DNA of 64,000 nucleotides from Allosediminivita pacifica (GTDB lineage: Bacteria > Pseudomonadota > Alphaproteobacteria > Rhodobacterales > Rhodobacteraceae), in assembly GCF_003054175.1 (NCBI RefSeq), contig NZ_QBKN01000009.1, positions 82,207 to 146,206 of the forward strand, read 5' to 3'. The position numbers and the translations under genes are program-made. Each line of letters begins with the position of its first letter. Position 1 is the first letter of the stretch. Positions 1 to 8,838 of the stretch are shown one piece after another. The notes beneath the pieces are model-generated. The model was not told where the DNA came from. It ran no database searches and was given only the letters and a program-made list of their open reading frames with translations.

Positions 1-474
1 GATGCGGTCGGCAACGCCCGCCCGCACCCGGGCCATGTCCTCGTCGCCGCGGGTGGTCCGGGCCGCCTCGGCCAGCGCGTGAAGCTGTTCGATCGCGATT
101 CCGGGGCGTACCGTGACCGACCCGCCCAGCGGCACCGGCGCCGAGGCGCAGAGCGTCTTCTCCAGCACCTCGGGCACCGCCGGGCGCGGCGCGTCGAGTG
201 TCTCGACGGCGGCGGCTGCAGCCTCGGCGGGTGTCGCCATCAGCCCGGTCGCGAAATCGAGGCCCTCGCGCCCCGCCGTCTGCGCCAGCCTCTGCGGCGC
301 CCAGGGGCCGACCAGCCCCTGCACCGCGGCACCGGCCAGCCGCTCGCAGGCGCTGCGCGACAGGCCGAGGGGCCGCTCCACCATCTCCAGCCCCAGCCGC
401 GCCCAGGCCTGGTAGAGCCGCGCGGCATCCTCTGCGCTCACGTGGCGCGTCTCGAACCCGGGCCGCCTGGTCAT
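1..474 (-). CDS. Hypothetical protein, 3' end outside window
   Basis: An open frame starts at an ATG at 474 and runs off the left edge after 158 codons, so only the N-terminal part is seen. A purine-rich ribosome binding site (GGAGGGAG) lies about 7 bases before the ATG. The start is MTRRPGFETRHVS, followed by a probably helical stretch rich in Ala, Leu, Arg and Glu (residues 15-60) and an Ala-rich segment near 95. No signal peptide, membrane span or catalytic motif is visible. A short helical phasin-like or regulatory protein is conceivable, but I do not recognise the family. Confidence 0.6.
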   Translation of the reverse strand, partial: MTRRPGFETRHVSAEDAARLYQAWARLGLEMVERPLGLSRSACERLAGAAVQGLVGPWAPQRLAQTAGREGLDFATGLMATPAEAAAAAVETLDAPRPAVPEVLEKTLCASAPVPLGGSVTVRPGIAIEQLHALAEAARTTRGDEDMARVRAGVADRI

Positions 475-619
475 CCTGCCACTCCCTCCAACTTGTCCTG
501 CGGACCCTAGGGGAGTTTGCCCCGCGCAGCCAAGCCTGACCGTCACGCGCGGCATCCGACTGTGGCGCCCCGTCCCCGACAAGGCCTGCGAATGGGGCAG
601 CGGAGGCCGGCTCCGCGCG

Positions 620-1081
620 TCAGCCCTTGCCGGGCTTGAACGGTGCCATGCCGGCGCGCGCCAGTTCGTCGGCCTTCTCGTTCTCGGCGTGGCCGGCGTG
701 GCCCTTGATCCACTCCCAGCGCACTTCGTGGCGCGCCTGGGCGGCGTCCAGCCGCTGCCAGAGCTCGGCGTTCTTCACCGGCTTCTTGGCCGCCGTCTTC
801 CAGCCGTTCTTCTTCCAGCCGTGGATCCAGCCCGTCACGCCGTTCTTCACGTAGGCGCTGTCGGTGATGATGGTGATCTTCGAGGGCCGCGCCAGCGTCT
901 CGAGCGCCTGGATCGCGGCCATCAGCTCCATCCGATTGTTGGTGGTGGCTGCCTCGCCGCCCTTGAGCTCGCGCTCCTTCTGGACGGTCCCGCCCTCCAT
1001 GGCACGCAGCAGCACGCCCCAGCCCCCGGGGCCGGGGTTCCCGGAGCAGGCTCCGTCGGTATAGGCAAAAAGCTCGGTCAT
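620..1081 (-). CDS. rnhA: Ribonuclease HI
   Basis: A 153-residue enzyme that cuts the RNA strand of RNA-DNA hybrids (R-loops, Okazaki primers, replication intermediates). All four carboxylates of the RNase H fold are visible: D9 in [12 protein letters not shown]52 in RMELMAA, D74 in ITDSAYV and D138 in EKADELA. H128 in IKGHAGH is the usual metal-assisting histidine. The length is normal for the family. An upstream in-frame ATG at 1117 would add twelve Arg/Ala-rich residues that the family lacks, so I chose 1081. The gene follows a DUF3429 gene on the same strand, 42 bases after that gene's stop. Confidence 0.97.
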   Translation of the reverse strand: MTELFAYTDGACSGNPGPGGWGVLLRAMEGGTVQKERELKGGEAATTNNRMELMAAIQALETLARPSKITIITDSAYVKNGVTGWIHGWKKNGWKTAAKKPVKNAELWQRLDAAQARHEVRWEWIKGHAGHAENEKADELARAGMAPFKPGKG

Positions 1082-1123
1082 GGGGCGGCTCTTGCCCGCG
1101 CCCGCGCGGGCCGTCAAGCGGGC

Positions 1124-1576
1124 TCAGAGCAGCAGCGTCACCGAGAGGCAGAGCACCACCAGCACGGTCAGCAGCACCCGCAGCTTCATCCACCACTGAG
1201 GCGCCAGCCCCCAGCGCCAGAACTGCCAGTCGAGCAGCAGCAGCCCGAGGTAGCCGGCGATCAGGTTGCCCGAGGCAACGACCGGCCCGCCGCCCGCCGC
1301 GACAAAGGCCCAGAGCGCCGGGATCACCGACAGCGCGTAGGCCACGCCCGCGCGGCGGCCCTCGACCTTGGTGGCGAAGCCCCAGAGCACGCCGGACATG
1401 AAGGCCAGGATCACCGCGCCGTAGAGCAGCTGCACGAAGGGCCCGGTGTAGCGCGGCCCGATGGTCTGCGTGGTCCAGATGCCCAGCGGCCCGTGCAGGT
1501 AGGTCAGCGCGCCCCATGCAAAGGGCAGCACCCCGGCAAGGCCGAGGATCAGGGCGGAGCGGGGGATGTCCTTCAA
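1124..1576 (-). CDS. DUF3429 family membrane protein
   Basis: An integral membrane protein of about 150 residues with roughly five hydrophobic segments, matching the DUF3429 family, whose function is unknown. I place the start at a TTG (1576) giving LKDIPRSALILGLAG. The frame stays open upstream to 1708, but that stretch translates repeat copy 1608-1657 and is very unlike a protein. The gene is followed by rnhA on the same strand and preceded by a LysE gene, with the repeat between. The TTG start is an inference from family shape. Confidence 0.75.
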   Translation of the reverse strand: MKDIPRSALILGLAGVLPFAWGALTYLHGPLGIWTTQTIGPRYTGPFVQLLYGAVILAFMSGVLWGFATKVEGRRAGVAYALSVIPALWAFVAAGGGPVVASGNLIAGYLGLLLLDWQFWRWGLAPQWWMKLRVLLTVLVVLCLSVTLLL

Positions 1577-1607
1577 CGGGGGCCTCCGTCTGGCAGGTGT
1601 CGGAAGC

Positions 1608-1657
1608 GAGGGGCTCTGCCCCTCGCGCTCCCCGAGGTATTTAGGGCGAAAAGAAGC
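1608..1657 (-). repeat. Dispersed intergenic repeat family 1, copy 1
   Basis: A short copy of the element with consensus GCTTCTTTTCGGCGAAAA, then TACCTCGGGG, then a GC-rich hairpin ending GGGGCAGAGCCCC. Read on the minus strand it begins 32 bases after the stop of the LysE gene. The GGGGCTCTGCCCC palindrome and the GCTTCTTTTC block are both intact. The other copies are at 11061, 18716, 26505, 30011, 47166 and 60212. Confidence 0.8.
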
Positions 1658-1688
1658 GCAGGGCCACCGAGGGGACCGATGCGGTGCC

Positions 1689-2303
1689 TCAGGCCCGTTC
1701 GAGTGCAAGCCGGCCGGCGAGCAGGGCGAAGACCGCCGCGAAGGAGCGGCCCAGCCAACGCATGGCCCGTTCGGAGCCCAGCAGCCAGTCGCGCGCCCGG
1801 GCCGCGAAGATCCCGTAAAGCGCGAAGACCGCGAAGGTCAGCGCCATGAAGATGCCGCCCAGCAGCGTCATTTCGGCCGTGGCGCGCGCCGGATCGCCCG
1901 ACAGGAAGGGCGGCAGCAGCGCCAGGAAGAAGAGCGACAGCTTGGGGTTGAGGATGTTGATGAGCGCGCCGCGCCGGGCGATCCGCCAGCCGGGCTCCTG
2001 CGCGGGGGCCGCACCGATCGACAGCGCGCCGCCCTCGCGCACCGCCTGCCATGCGAGCCAGAGCAGGTAGGCCACGCCCGCCCACTTGATCACCGAGAAG
2101 AGCAGGGCGCTGGCGTGCAGGACGGCGGCCAGCCCGAGGATCGCAGCCGCAAGATGCGGCACGATGCCGAGCGTGCAGCCGGCGGCGGCGGCCAGCGCGG
2201 CGCGGCGGCCCTGCCCGAGGCCGAGCGCGAGGGTGTAGAGCACGCCGGTGCCGGGCGCGAGGACGACCACCAGGGCGGTCAGCAGGAACTGGTAGGAGAT
2301 CAC
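1689..2303 (-). CDS. LysE family exporter
   Basis: A 204-residue inner-membrane protein of the LysE/RhtB superfamily, which exports amino acids or related small molecules. The N-terminus has the usual LysE look, with a membrane helix followed by the APGTGVLYTLALG loop. The helix-4 region carries the family signature NILNPKLSLFFLALLPPFL, and about six hydrophobic segments can be drawn. Translation starts at GTG 2303, which overlaps the TGA stop of the upstream flavin-barrel gene as GTGA, so the two are translationally coupled. The substrate cannot be told from sequence. Confidence 0.88.
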   Translation of the reverse strand: MISYQFLLTALVVVLAPGTGVLYTLALGLGQGRRAALAAAAGCTLGIVPHLAAAILGLAAVLHASALLFSVIKWAGVAYLLWLAWQAVREGGALSIGAAPAQEPGWRIARRGALINILNPKLSLFFLALLPPFLSGDPARATAEMTLLGGIFMALTFAVFALYGIFAARARDWLLGSERAMRWLGRSFAAVFALLAGRLALERA

Positions 2304-2773
2304 GGTGTGTCCTTCGTGGCAGTGGCGAACTCGGGCCCGGTGCGGAAATAGCTCACGTCGTTGGTGAAGATGCTCTCGGGGCGCATCCGGATCAGCCGTC
2401 CGTCGGGGTCGTCGATCCGCGCGATGGTATCGACGAACCAGCGATTCCACTCCGGCTCGGGGCCAAGGTAGCGGTGCAGGAGCCGGCGGAAGAGGTCGGG
2501 GTCCATCGGGGAGATCTCGGCCCGGCCGCGAAGACCGAGGTGGCGCAGCACGCCGCCCGGGTTGTCGTATTGCACGATCTCGACCGCGACACGCGGTTCG
2601 GCCTCGATCCGTTTCACGGAGCTGCCCCCGCGATTGCCCAGCATCGACAGCACTGCGCCGTCCCAGTCGAACCAGACCGGGGCGTTGCGCGGGGCACCGT
2701 CGCCGTCCACGGTGGCGAGCATCGCCATCAGCGGCTGGCACAGCACCTCTTCTGGATCGAAGGGCCGGGGCAT
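2300..2773 (-). CDS. Pyridoxamine 5'-phosphate oxidase-like (FMN split-barrel) protein
   Basis: A 157-residue cytoplasmic protein with the split-barrel fold of the PNPOx/FMN-binding superfamily. The start, with LATVDGDGAPRNAPVWFDWDG (near residues 19-39), is the classical first strand pair; SSVKRIEAEPRVAVEI follows, matching the segment that contacts FMN phosphate. The C-terminus has the RIRM-type strand. Actual flavin or heme binding and the substrate are unknown. The gene is coupled through a 4-base overlap to the downstream LysE exporter, hinting at modification plus export of a small amine. It starts 131 bases from ispH, with repeat family 2 copy A between. Confidence 0.8.
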   Translation of the reverse strand: MPRPFDPEEVLCQPLMAMLATVDGDGAPRNAPVWFDWDGAVLSMLGNRGGSSVKRIEAEPRVAVEIVQYDNPGGVLRHLGLRGRAEISPMDPDLFRRLLHRYLGPEPEWNRWFVDTIARIDDPDGRLIRMRPESIFTNDVSYFRTGPEFATATKDTP

Positions 2774-2820
2774 GAGCGCAGACTGTCAGGACCGTGCGCG
2801 CTTGGCGAGACCGAAAGCGC

Positions 2821-2899
2821 CAATCCCTGACGTTTCGTAAACGCGAGGCGATAACCCGTTGATTCTGCTTGGTCTGAAAAATGTCCCGGCCCGGGACAT
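2821..2899 (-). repeat. Dispersed intergenic repeat family 2, copy A (terminator-like)
   Basis: This contains the 17-base hairpin TGTCCCGGCCCGGGACA at 2882-2898 plus the weaker arm with AACCC.TTGATT. On the minus strand the hairpin begins a few bases after the ispH stop and is followed by five T residues, so it also resembles an intrinsic terminator for ispH. It is the most diverged of four copies (others at 16778, 18819, 44284). Confidence 0.75.
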
Positions 2900-2904
2900 C
2901 CTCC

Positions 2905-3867
2905 TCAGGCGGGGATGCGCAGCACCCGCGGCACCTTGAACTCCACGTCTTCCTGCGCGGTCTCGACCAGCTCCACGGTGGTGTCGTAGCGGGCCCGGAA
3001 CGAGTCGATGACCTCGTCGATCAGCGCCTCGGGCGCGCTGGCGCCCGCCGTGATCCCGACCGAGCGCACGCCTTCGAGCGACCGCCAGTCGATGTCGGCG
3101 GCCCGCTGGACCAGCTGCGAGTAGCTGCAGCCTGCCTTCCGGGCGACCTCGACCAGTCGCTTCGAGTTCGAGGAGTTCGGCGCGCCCACCACCAGCATGG
3201 CCTCGCAATGCGGCGCCGCGGCCTTGACCGCCTCCTGCCGGTTGGTGGTGGCGTAGCAGATGTCTTCCTTGTGGGGGCCGACGATGTTGGGGAACCGCGC
3301 CCGCAGCGCGGTCACGATGTCCACCGTGTCGTCGATCGAGAGCGTCGTCTGCGTCACGAAGGCGAGCTTGTCGGGATCGCGCACCTCGACCCCCGCCACG
3401 TCCGCGACCGTCTCCACCAGCAGCACCTCGCCCTCGGGCAGCTGCCCCATGGTGCCAACGGTCTCGGGGTGGCCGGCGTGGCCGATCATGATCATCTGGA
3501 GCCCGTTCTCGTGGTGACGTGCGGCCTCGATGTGGACCTTCGACACCAGCGGGCAGGTGGCGTCCACGTAGATCATCTCGCGCTTGGCGGCCTCGGCGGG
3601 CACGGCCTTGGGCACGCCATGGGCCGAGAAGATCACCGGCCGGTCGTCGGGGCACTCTTCGAGCTCCTCGACGAAGACGGCCCCCTTCTCGCGCAGGTCG
3701 TCCACGACGTACTTGTTGTGGACGATCTCGTGGCGCACGTAGACCGGCGCGCCCCATTTCTCGAGCGCCATCTCGACGATCTTGATTGCCCGGTCCACGC
3801 CCGCGCAGAATCCGCGCGGCGCGGCGAGGTAGAGTGTCAGCGGCGGTTTCGGGGTCGGCGTTTCCAT
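2905..3867 (-). CDS. ispH: 4-hydroxy-3-methylbut-2-enyl diphosphate reductase
   Basis: IspH (LytB) is the last enzyme of the MEP isoprenoid pathway. It uses a [4Fe-4S] cluster to reduce HMBPP to IPP and DMAPP. The three cluster ligands are C21 ([10 protein letters not shown]), C105 (VDATCPLV) and C204 ([11 protein letters not shown]). The family active-site segments are present: HEIVHN (46-51), the catalytic glutamate region TQTTLS and the SSNSKRL motif. At 320 residues the length is typical. The start at 3867 gives [12 protein letters not shown]; an upstream in-frame ATG at 3909 would add residues not expected in the family. The next gene on the other strand is a cytochrome c. Confidence 0.97.
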   Translation of the reverse strand: METPTPKPPLTLYLAAPRGFCAGVDRAIKIVEMALEKWGAPVYVRHEIVHNKYVVDDLREKGAVFVEELEECPDDRPVIFSAHGVPKAVPAEAAKREMIYVDATCPLVSKVHIEAARHHENGLQMIMIGHAGHPETVGTMGQLPEGEVLLVETVADVAGVEVRDPDKLAFVTQTTLSIDDTVDIVTALRARFPNIVGPHKEDICYATTNRQEAVKAAAPHCEAMLVVGAPNSSNSKRLVEVARKAGCSYSQLVQRAADIDWRSLEGVRSVGITAGASAPEALIDEVIDSFRARYDTTVELVETAQEDVEFKVPRVLRIPA

Positions 3868-3981
3868 ATTCCCGAGGTAGTGGCTGTGCGCCGGGCCGTC
3901 CAGACCCACGCTTTCTTGAATTGGCTTCCACCTGCGGGAAGGCGGTCATATCTGTGCGACCATCTGCACGAGGAGACGGAT

Positions 3982-4410
3982 ATGAGACTGGCATTGGCAC
4001 TGGCCCTGGTCGCGGGCCCGGCGTTGGGGGAGGGGCTTCTGCCCTACGAGGACGCGGAGCGTGTCGCCGAGGGCAGGGCGCTCTATGCAGAGAATTGCGC
4101 CTCCTGCCACGGCGCCGACCTTGAAGGCGAACCGGACTGGCAGACCCCCGATGCCGAGGGCTACCTGCCCGCGCCGCCCCACGACGAGACAGGCCATACC
4201 TGGCACCACCCCGATCCATTGCTGGTGCGGATCGTCACCGAGGGCACCGAGGCGATCGTCGGCGGCGACTACCGGTCCACCATGATCGGCTTCGGCGACA
4301 TCCTGAGCGAGGAGGAGATCCTGAACGTGCTGGCCTACATCAAGAGCACCTGGCCGGACGAGATCCGCAAGATGCATGACGAAATGAACGCCCGCGCCAG
4401 CGGCGGTTAG
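3982..4410 (+). CDS. Secreted c-type cytochrome
   Basis: A 142-residue protein with a cleavable signal peptide (MRLALALALVAGPALGEG) followed by a single-heme class I cytochrome c domain. The heme site is CASCH at 39-43; the likely axial methionine is M101 in STMIGFGDILS. It would act in the periplasm as an electron carrier; the partner is unknown. An AGGAGA site precedes the ATG. It is divergent from ispH, and its stop codon overlaps the end of the convergent YqaA gene by four bases. Confidence 0.9.
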   Translation: MRLALALALVAGPALGEGLLPYEDAERVAEGRALYAENCASCHGADLEGEPDWQTPDAEGYLPAPPHDETGHTWHHPDPLLVRIVTEGTEAIVGGDYRSTMIGFGDILSEEEILNVLAYIKSTWPDEIRKMHDEMNARASGG

Positions 4411-4844
4411 GACATCCCCGCCGTGCCCCAGGCGAGCAGCACGTAACGCCCGGTCTTGGCCAGCGCGACCAGCGCCAGGAAGACCCACCAGCGCGTGCGC
4501 ATGATCCCGGCGATCACAGTGAAGGCGTCGCCGAAGGGGGCCCAGCTCAGAAGCAGCGTCCAGACGCCCCAGCGCGAATACCATCGCTGGGCACGCTCCA
4601 GCTGCCGCTCGGAGGCCGGGAACCAGCGGCTGCCCTTCAGCCGCTCGGCGCCGATGCCCATGAAATAGTTCACCACCGCGCCCAGCGTGTTGCCGATGCT
4701 TGCCACGACGACCAGCGCGAGCGGACTGGCAAGCCCCTTCACCTGCAGGCCGACGAAGACGATCTCGGACTGGAAGGGCAGGATGGTCGCCGCCCCGAAG
4801 GCGGCAAGGAAAAGGCCGCCCAGAGCGGCGGCCTCATCCCACAC
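4407..4844 (-). CDS. YqaA/DedA-like (VTT domain) membrane protein
   Basis: A 145-residue integral membrane protein of the SNARE-associated/VTT family, YqaA subgroup. The sequence shows the family's FGAATILPFQSEIVFVG start, the GNTLGAVVNYFMG glycine-rich loop and SWAPFGDAFTVIAGIMR in the second half. Related DedA proteins are linked to phospholipid flipping and membrane potential homeostasis. Translation probably begins at GTG 4844 (VWDEAAAL) with a GAGGG site upstream. The gene ends convergently with the cytochrome c gene, sharing four bases. The substrate is unknown. Confidence 0.85.
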   Translation of the reverse strand: MWDEAAALGGLFLAAFGAATILPFQSEIVFVGLQVKGLASPLALVVVASIGNTLGAVVNYFMGIGAERLKGSRWFPASERQLERAQRWYSRWGVWTLLLSWAPFGDAFTVIAGIMRTRWWVFLALVALAKTGRYVLLAWGTAGMS

Positions 4845-4880
4845 GAGCGGCCCTCATCCCCATAACGGCCGCACGCCTGT

Positions 4881-5453
4881 TCACTTGCTTCCGGCAACCT
4901 CGAAGTTCCGCTCGGCCTGCTGCTCGCGCGGCGGACGACCGATGACTTCACGCAGCTCGTCGAGCTCGATGAAGTTGTCGGCCTGGCGGCGCAGTTCGTC
5001 GGCGATCATCGGCGGCTGGCTGCGGATGGTCGACACGACCGAGACGCGCACGCCCTGGCGCTGAAGGCTCTCGATCAGCGGACGGAAATCGCCATCACCC
5101 GAGAACAGCACGACGTGGTCGATACGGGGCGCGAGTTCCATGGCGTCGACGGTCAGTTCGATGTCCATGTTGCCCTTCACCTTCCGGCGGCCTTGGCTGT
5201 CGGTGTATTCCTTGGCCGGTTTCGTGACCATGGAAAAGCCGTTGTAGTGCAGCCAGTCGACAAGCGGACGGATCGGCGAATATTCGTCGTTTTCCAGCAG
5301 GGCCGTATAGTAGAAGGCGCGAACCATTTTCCCGCGGCGGGCGAATTCCTGCCGGAGCAGCTTGTAGTCGATGTCGAAGCCAAGTGATTTGGCTGCAGCA
5401 TAAAGGTTGGACCCGTCGATAAATAGGGCCAGCCTTTCATCCTTGTAAAACAT
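4881..5453 (-). CDS. NYN domain (LabA/DUF88-type) protein
   Basis: A 190-residue cytoplasmic protein with an NYN domain, a PIN-like fold predicted to be a metal-dependent ribonuclease. The acidic active-site residues are visible: ALFIDGSNLY (first Asp near residue 12), NMDIELTVDAM in the centre and LFSGDGDFRPLIESL in the second half. The ATG at 5453 is preceded by AAAGGAC; a TTG directly before it is not needed. The gene is divergent from folK across 150 bases holding a GTGAG-rich tract. The target RNA is unknown. Confidence 0.88.
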   Translation of the reverse strand: MFYKDERLALFIDGSNLYAAAKSLGFDIDYKLLRQEFARRGKMVRAFYYTALLENDEYSPIRPLVDWLHYNGFSMVTKPAKEYTDSQGRRKVKGNMDIELTVDAMELAPRIDHVVLFSGDGDFRPLIESLQRQGVRVSVVSTIRSQPPMIADELRRQADNFIELDELREVIGRPPREQQAERNFEVAGSK

Positions 5454-5490
5454 CAAAAGTCCTTTCTAATAATGGGACTTGGTACGTTCC

Positions 5491-5527
5491 GTGAGGTTCG
5501 TGAGTGTGAGTGGTGAGTGAGTGAGTT
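5491..5527. repeat. Imperfect GTGAG microsatellite in divergent promoter region
   Basis: A run of imperfect GTGAG/TGAG units lies between the NYN gene and folK, within the likely leader of the NYN mRNA. It is simple-sequence DNA that could vary in copy number. No protein is encoded here. Confidence 0.6.
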
Positions 5528-5605
5528 CCACGATCCCGCCGCTTAAGTTAGGCAAAGATCAAAGTCGATCAAGCTGATTGAGCTACCTGACACAAGAGGT
5601 CAACC

Positions 5606-6178
5606 ATTTCCCCTACGTCGAAAACGTATCTTGTGGCTGCAGGTTCCAACCTCGGATCTGCCGAGGGTGACGCGTCCGAAACGCTGCGCGGAGGCTTCCT
5701 CGCGATGGCGACAGAGGGGCTGCGCCTACGCCGTCTCAGCCGGTTTTTCGTCACGCCCTGCTTTCCGCCCGGCGCGGGGCCCGACTACGTGAACGCCTGC
5801 GCCGCGGTGGACGGGCCCGCCGATCCGCGTGCCATGCTTGAGCGTCTGCATGCCGTCGAGGCAGCCTTCGGACGCCAGCGCGTGCAGCGCTGGGGGGCCC
5901 GCAGCCTCGATCTCGACCTGCTCGCGGCGGATGACACGGTCTGGCCTGACACCGCGACGCAGGAAAGGTGGCGCCACCTTCCGGAGGAGCGGCGCCTGCA
6001 CGACGCACCCGACGATCTCGTGCTTCCACACCCCCGGTTGCAGGACCGGGCCTTCGTTCTCGTGCCCCTGCGCGACATTGCCGCGGACTGGAGCCATCCG
6101 CTTCTTTCGTGGACAGTGGCGGAAATGACGCAGGCTCTGGATCCTGTGGCCTTGGCCGAGGTGATCCCGCAAAGGTGA
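5606..6178 (+). CDS. folK: 2-amino-4-hydroxy-6-hydroxymethyldihydropteridine diphosphokinase
   Basis: HPPK transfers pyrophosphate from ATP to 6-hydroxymethyl-7,8-dihydropterin in folate synthesis. The family start VAAGSNLG is present, followed by RFFVTPCFPPG, DYVNACAAV and the signature RWGARSLDLDLL, which carries the two Mg-binding aspartates; the C-terminal VLPHPRLQDRAFVLVPL is also typical. The frame has no ATG. A GTG at 5633 would cut off half of the first beta strand and has no ribosome binding site. An ATT at 5606, six bases after AAGAGGT, restores YLVAAGSNLG, so I prefer this rare start. The enzyme call is firm; the start is an inference. Confidence 0.9.
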   Translation: MSPTSKTYLVAAGSNLGSAEGDASETLRGGFLAMATEGLRLRRLSRFFVTPCFPPGAGPDYVNACAAVDGPADPRAMLERLHAVEAAFGRQRVQRWGARSLDLDLLAADDTVWPDTATQERWRHLPEERRLHDAPDDLVLPHPRLQDRAFVLVPLRDIAADWSHPLLSWTVAEMTQALDPVALAEVIPQR

Positions 6179-6277
6179 AGTCCCCGCCGGAGCACAGTGG
6201 GCGAATCATGCTTGTATTCCGGCCGCGTCAGCGTTATCCCAGCCTTTTCCAAGCCGATCCTCAGGAGGGAGCGTCAC

Positions 6278-6631
6278 ATGGCCCGCGTCACAGTGGAAGA
6301 TTGCGTCGACAAGGTGCCCAACCGGTTCGAGCTGGTGCTGCTTGCCGCCCACCGGGCGCGCGAGGTGTCCTCCGGTGCCGCGATCACCGTCGATCGCGAC
6401 AACGACAAGAACCCGGTCGTCGCCCTGCGGGAGATTGCCGAGGAAACCCAGTCCGCCGACGAGCTGCGCGAGCGTCTGATCGAGTCGAACCAGACCCAGA
6501 TCGAGGTCGACGAGCCCGAGGACGACGCCATGGCCCTGCTCATGGGCGCCGAGCCCGACAAGCCGGCCGAGGACGACATGTCCGAAGAGAAACTGCTGCG
6601 CGCGCTCATGGAGGCCCAGGGCCAGGGGTGA
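6278..6631 (+). CDS. rpoZ: RNA polymerase omega subunit
   Basis: A 117-residue omega subunit that binds the beta-prime C-terminus, helps assemble core RNA polymerase and forms part of one ppGpp site. The omega core [30 protein letters not shown] is followed by [10 protein letters not shown] (residues about 45-54) and an acidic tail longer than in E. coli, as is common in alphaproteobacteria. A strong AGGAGGG precedes the ATG. It is the first gene of an apparent rpoZ-rsh-DUF2062-def operon, with only 34 bases to rsh. Confidence 0.96.
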   Translation: MARVTVEDCVDKVPNRFELVLLAAHRAREVSSGAAITVDRDNDKNPVVALREIAEETQSADELRERLIESNQTQIEVDEPEDDAMALLMGAEPDKPAEDDMSEEKLLRALMEAQGQG

Positions 6632-6665
6632 TCGCGCACCACGCGTCGAGGGAGAGTGGCGCACG

Positions 6666-8804
6666 ATGATTGCCGCCGAAGACCTTGTCGCGCTCGTTCG
6701 CAATTACAATCCACGTACCAATGCGGACCTGATCCTCGCGGCCTATGATTACGGCCGCGAGATGCACGACGGGCAGATGCGCAAGTCGGGCGAGCCCTAC
6801 TTCACGCATCCCGTCGCCGTTGCCGCGATCCTGACCGAGCAGCAGCTCGACGATGCCACCATCGTCACCGCGCTCCTGCACGACACGATCGAGGACACGC
6901 GCTCCACCTACCAGGAAATTTCCGAGCGGTTCGGCCGTGAGGTCGCGGACCTCGTGGACGGCGTGACCAAACTCACCAACCTGCAGCTCTCCAGCTCCGA
7001 AACCCAGCAGGCCGAGAACTTCCGCAAGCTGCTCATGGCCATGTCCAGGGATCTGCGCGTGATCCTGGTCAAGCTCGCCGACCGGCTTCACAACATGCGC
7101 ACCATCCGCGCCATGAAGCCCGAGAAGCAGATGCAGAAGGCGCGCGAGACGATGGACATCTTCGCGCCCCTCGCCGGACGCATGGGCATGCAGTCCATGC
7201 GCGAAGAGCTCGAGGATCTCGCCTTCCGCGTGCTGAACCCCGAGGGCCGCAGCTCGATCATCCGCCGCTTCATAACGCTCCAGAAGGAAGCGGGCGACGT
7301 GATCCACCGGATCACCAGCGACATGCGTCATGAACTCGACGAGGCCGGGGTCGAGGCCGAGGTCTTCGGTCGTGCCAAGAAGCCCTACAGCATCTGGCGC
7401 AAGATGCAGGAAAAAAAGATCGGCTTCTCGCGCTTGTCCGACATCTACGGCTTCCGTGTCATCACCCGGACCGAGGCCGACTGCTACACCGCGCTGGGCG
7501 TGATCCATCACCGCTGGAAGCTCGTCCCCGGCCGCTTCAAGGACTACATCTCCAACCCGAAATCGAACGGCTACCGCTCGATCCACACCACCGTCTCGGG
7601 CCGTGACGGCAAGCGGGTCGAGGTGCAGATCCGCACCCGCCAGATGCACGACGTGGCCGAGACCGGCGTGGCCGCGCACTGGTCCTACCGCGACGGGGTC
7701 CGGGCCGAGAACCCCTTCGCCGTCGATCCCTCGCGCTGGATCTCCTCGCTGACCGAACAGTTCAGCAGCGAAGAGGACCACGAGGAATTTCTCGAGGCCG
7801 TGAAGCTCGAGATGTACTCGGACAAGGTCTTCTGCTTCACGCCCAAGGGCGACGTGGTGAAGCTGCCCAAGGGCGCGACGCCGCTCGATTATGCCTACGC
7901 CATCCACACCCGGATCGGCTCGGCCTGTGTCGGCGCCAAGGTGGACGGCATCCGCGTGCCGCTCTGGACCCGGCTCAAGAACGGCCAGTCGGTCGAGATC
8001 ATCACAGCCGAGGGCCAAACCCCGCAGGCCACCTGGCTCGATATCGCCACCACCGGCAAGGCCAAGACCGCCATCCGCCGCGCCCTGCGCGAGGCCAACC
8101 GCGGCCGCTACATCAAGCTCGGCCACGAACTCGCCCGCGCTGCCTTCGAGAACGTCGGCAAGAAGGCCACCGACAAGGCGCTCGCCACCGCCGCGCGCAC
8201 GCTGGGCGTCGCCGACACCGACACGCTTCTGGCGCGCCTCGGCAGCGCCGAGATCACCGCCCGGCAGGTGGTCGACGCCGTCTATCCCGACCTCGTCCCT
8301 GACGACGATTCCGAGGTCGAGGCCAAGCGCGCCGTCGTCGGCCTCGAACACGGCCAGGGCTTCGAACGCGCACCCTGCTGCCAGCCGCTCCCCGGCGAAC
8401 GCATCGTCGGCATCGCCCATCGCGGCGAGGGCGTGCAGGTGCACGCCATCGACTGCACCCGCCTGGCCGAATACGAGGACGAACCCGAACGTTGGCTCGA
8501 CCTCCACTGGGCCGAGGGCCGCCACCCCGCGGTCTATCCCGTTTCGCTCGAACTCGTGATCACCAACGACGCGGGCGTACTTGGTCGGATTTGCACATTG
8601 ATCGGCGAGCGGAAGGCCAATATCTCGGACCTGCGCTTCCTGGATCGAAAGCCGGATTTCTATCGTTTGTTAATGGATGTAGAGCTAAGCGACGCGGAGC
8701 AGCTGCATTCGGTGATGGTGACCCTGGATGCGGAAAGCAACGTGGCCGCGGTGGCACGCCGCCGTGATCCGGGCCTGACGGCGATGCCCGACGCGGCCGA
8801 GTAA
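6666..8804 (+). CDS. rsh: Bifunctional (p)ppGpp synthetase/hydrolase (RelA/SpoT homologue)
   Basis: A 712-residue long-type RSH protein that makes and degrades (p)ppGpp in the stringent response. The HD hydrolase domain is intact: H48 in FTHPV and H72-D73 with E76-D77 in LLHDTIEDT. The synthetase domain has RFKD at 290-293, the motif type of bifunctional Rel/SpoT enzymes rather than EXDD of RelA, plus SNGYRSIHTTV and VEVQIRTRQMH. TGS (around 395-455) and a C-terminal ACT domain (about 630-700) follow. As expected for alphaproteobacteria it seems to be the single long RSH. It sits directly behind rpoZ, whose product shares a ppGpp site. Confidence 0.96.
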   Translation: MIAAEDLVALVRNYNPRTNADLILAAYDYGREMHDGQMRKSGEPYFTHPVAVAAILTEQQLDDATIVTALLHDTIEDTRSTYQEISERFGREVADLVDGVTKLTNLQLSSSETQQAENFRKLLMAMSRDLRVILVKLADRLHNMRTIRAMKPEKQMQKARETMDIFAPLAGRMGMQSMREELEDLAFRVLNPEGRSSIIRRFITLQKEAGDVIHRITSDMRHELDEAGVEAEVFGRAKKPYSIWRKMQEKKIGFSRLSDIYGFRVITRTEADCYTALGVIHHRWKLVPGRFKDYISNPKSNGYRSIHTTVSGRDGKRVEVQIRTRQMHDVAETGVAAHWSYRDGVRAENPFAVDPSRWISSLTEQFSSEEDHEEFLEAVKLEMYSDKVFCFTPKGDVVKLPKGATPLDYAYAIHTRIGSACVGAKVDGIRVPLWTRLKNGQSVEIITAEGQTPQATWLDIATTGKAKTAIRRALREANRGRYIKLGHELARAAFENVGKKATDKALATAARTLGVADTDTLLARLGSAEITARQVVDAVYPDLVPDDDSEVEAKRAVVGLEHGQGFERAPCCQPLPGERIVGIAHRGEGVQVHAIDCTRLAEYEDEPERWLDLHWAEGRHPAVYPVSLELVITNDAGVLGRICTLIGERKANISDLRFLDRKPDFYRLLMDVELSDAEQLHSVMVTLDAESNVAAVARRRDPGLTAMPDAAE

Positions 8805-8838
8805 GCGAACGCAGCGAACTGGAAAGGGACGGGTCCCC

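Noticed and set aside
1577..1708. N-terminal extension of the DUF3429 protein
   Set aside because: The open stretch translates the family 1 repeat, has no membrane-protein character and lacks a ribosome site; TTG 1576 fits better.
6606..8525. A 639-codon minus-strand open frame opposite rsh
   Set aside because: It lies fully inside rsh, has no motifs and arises from codon bias.
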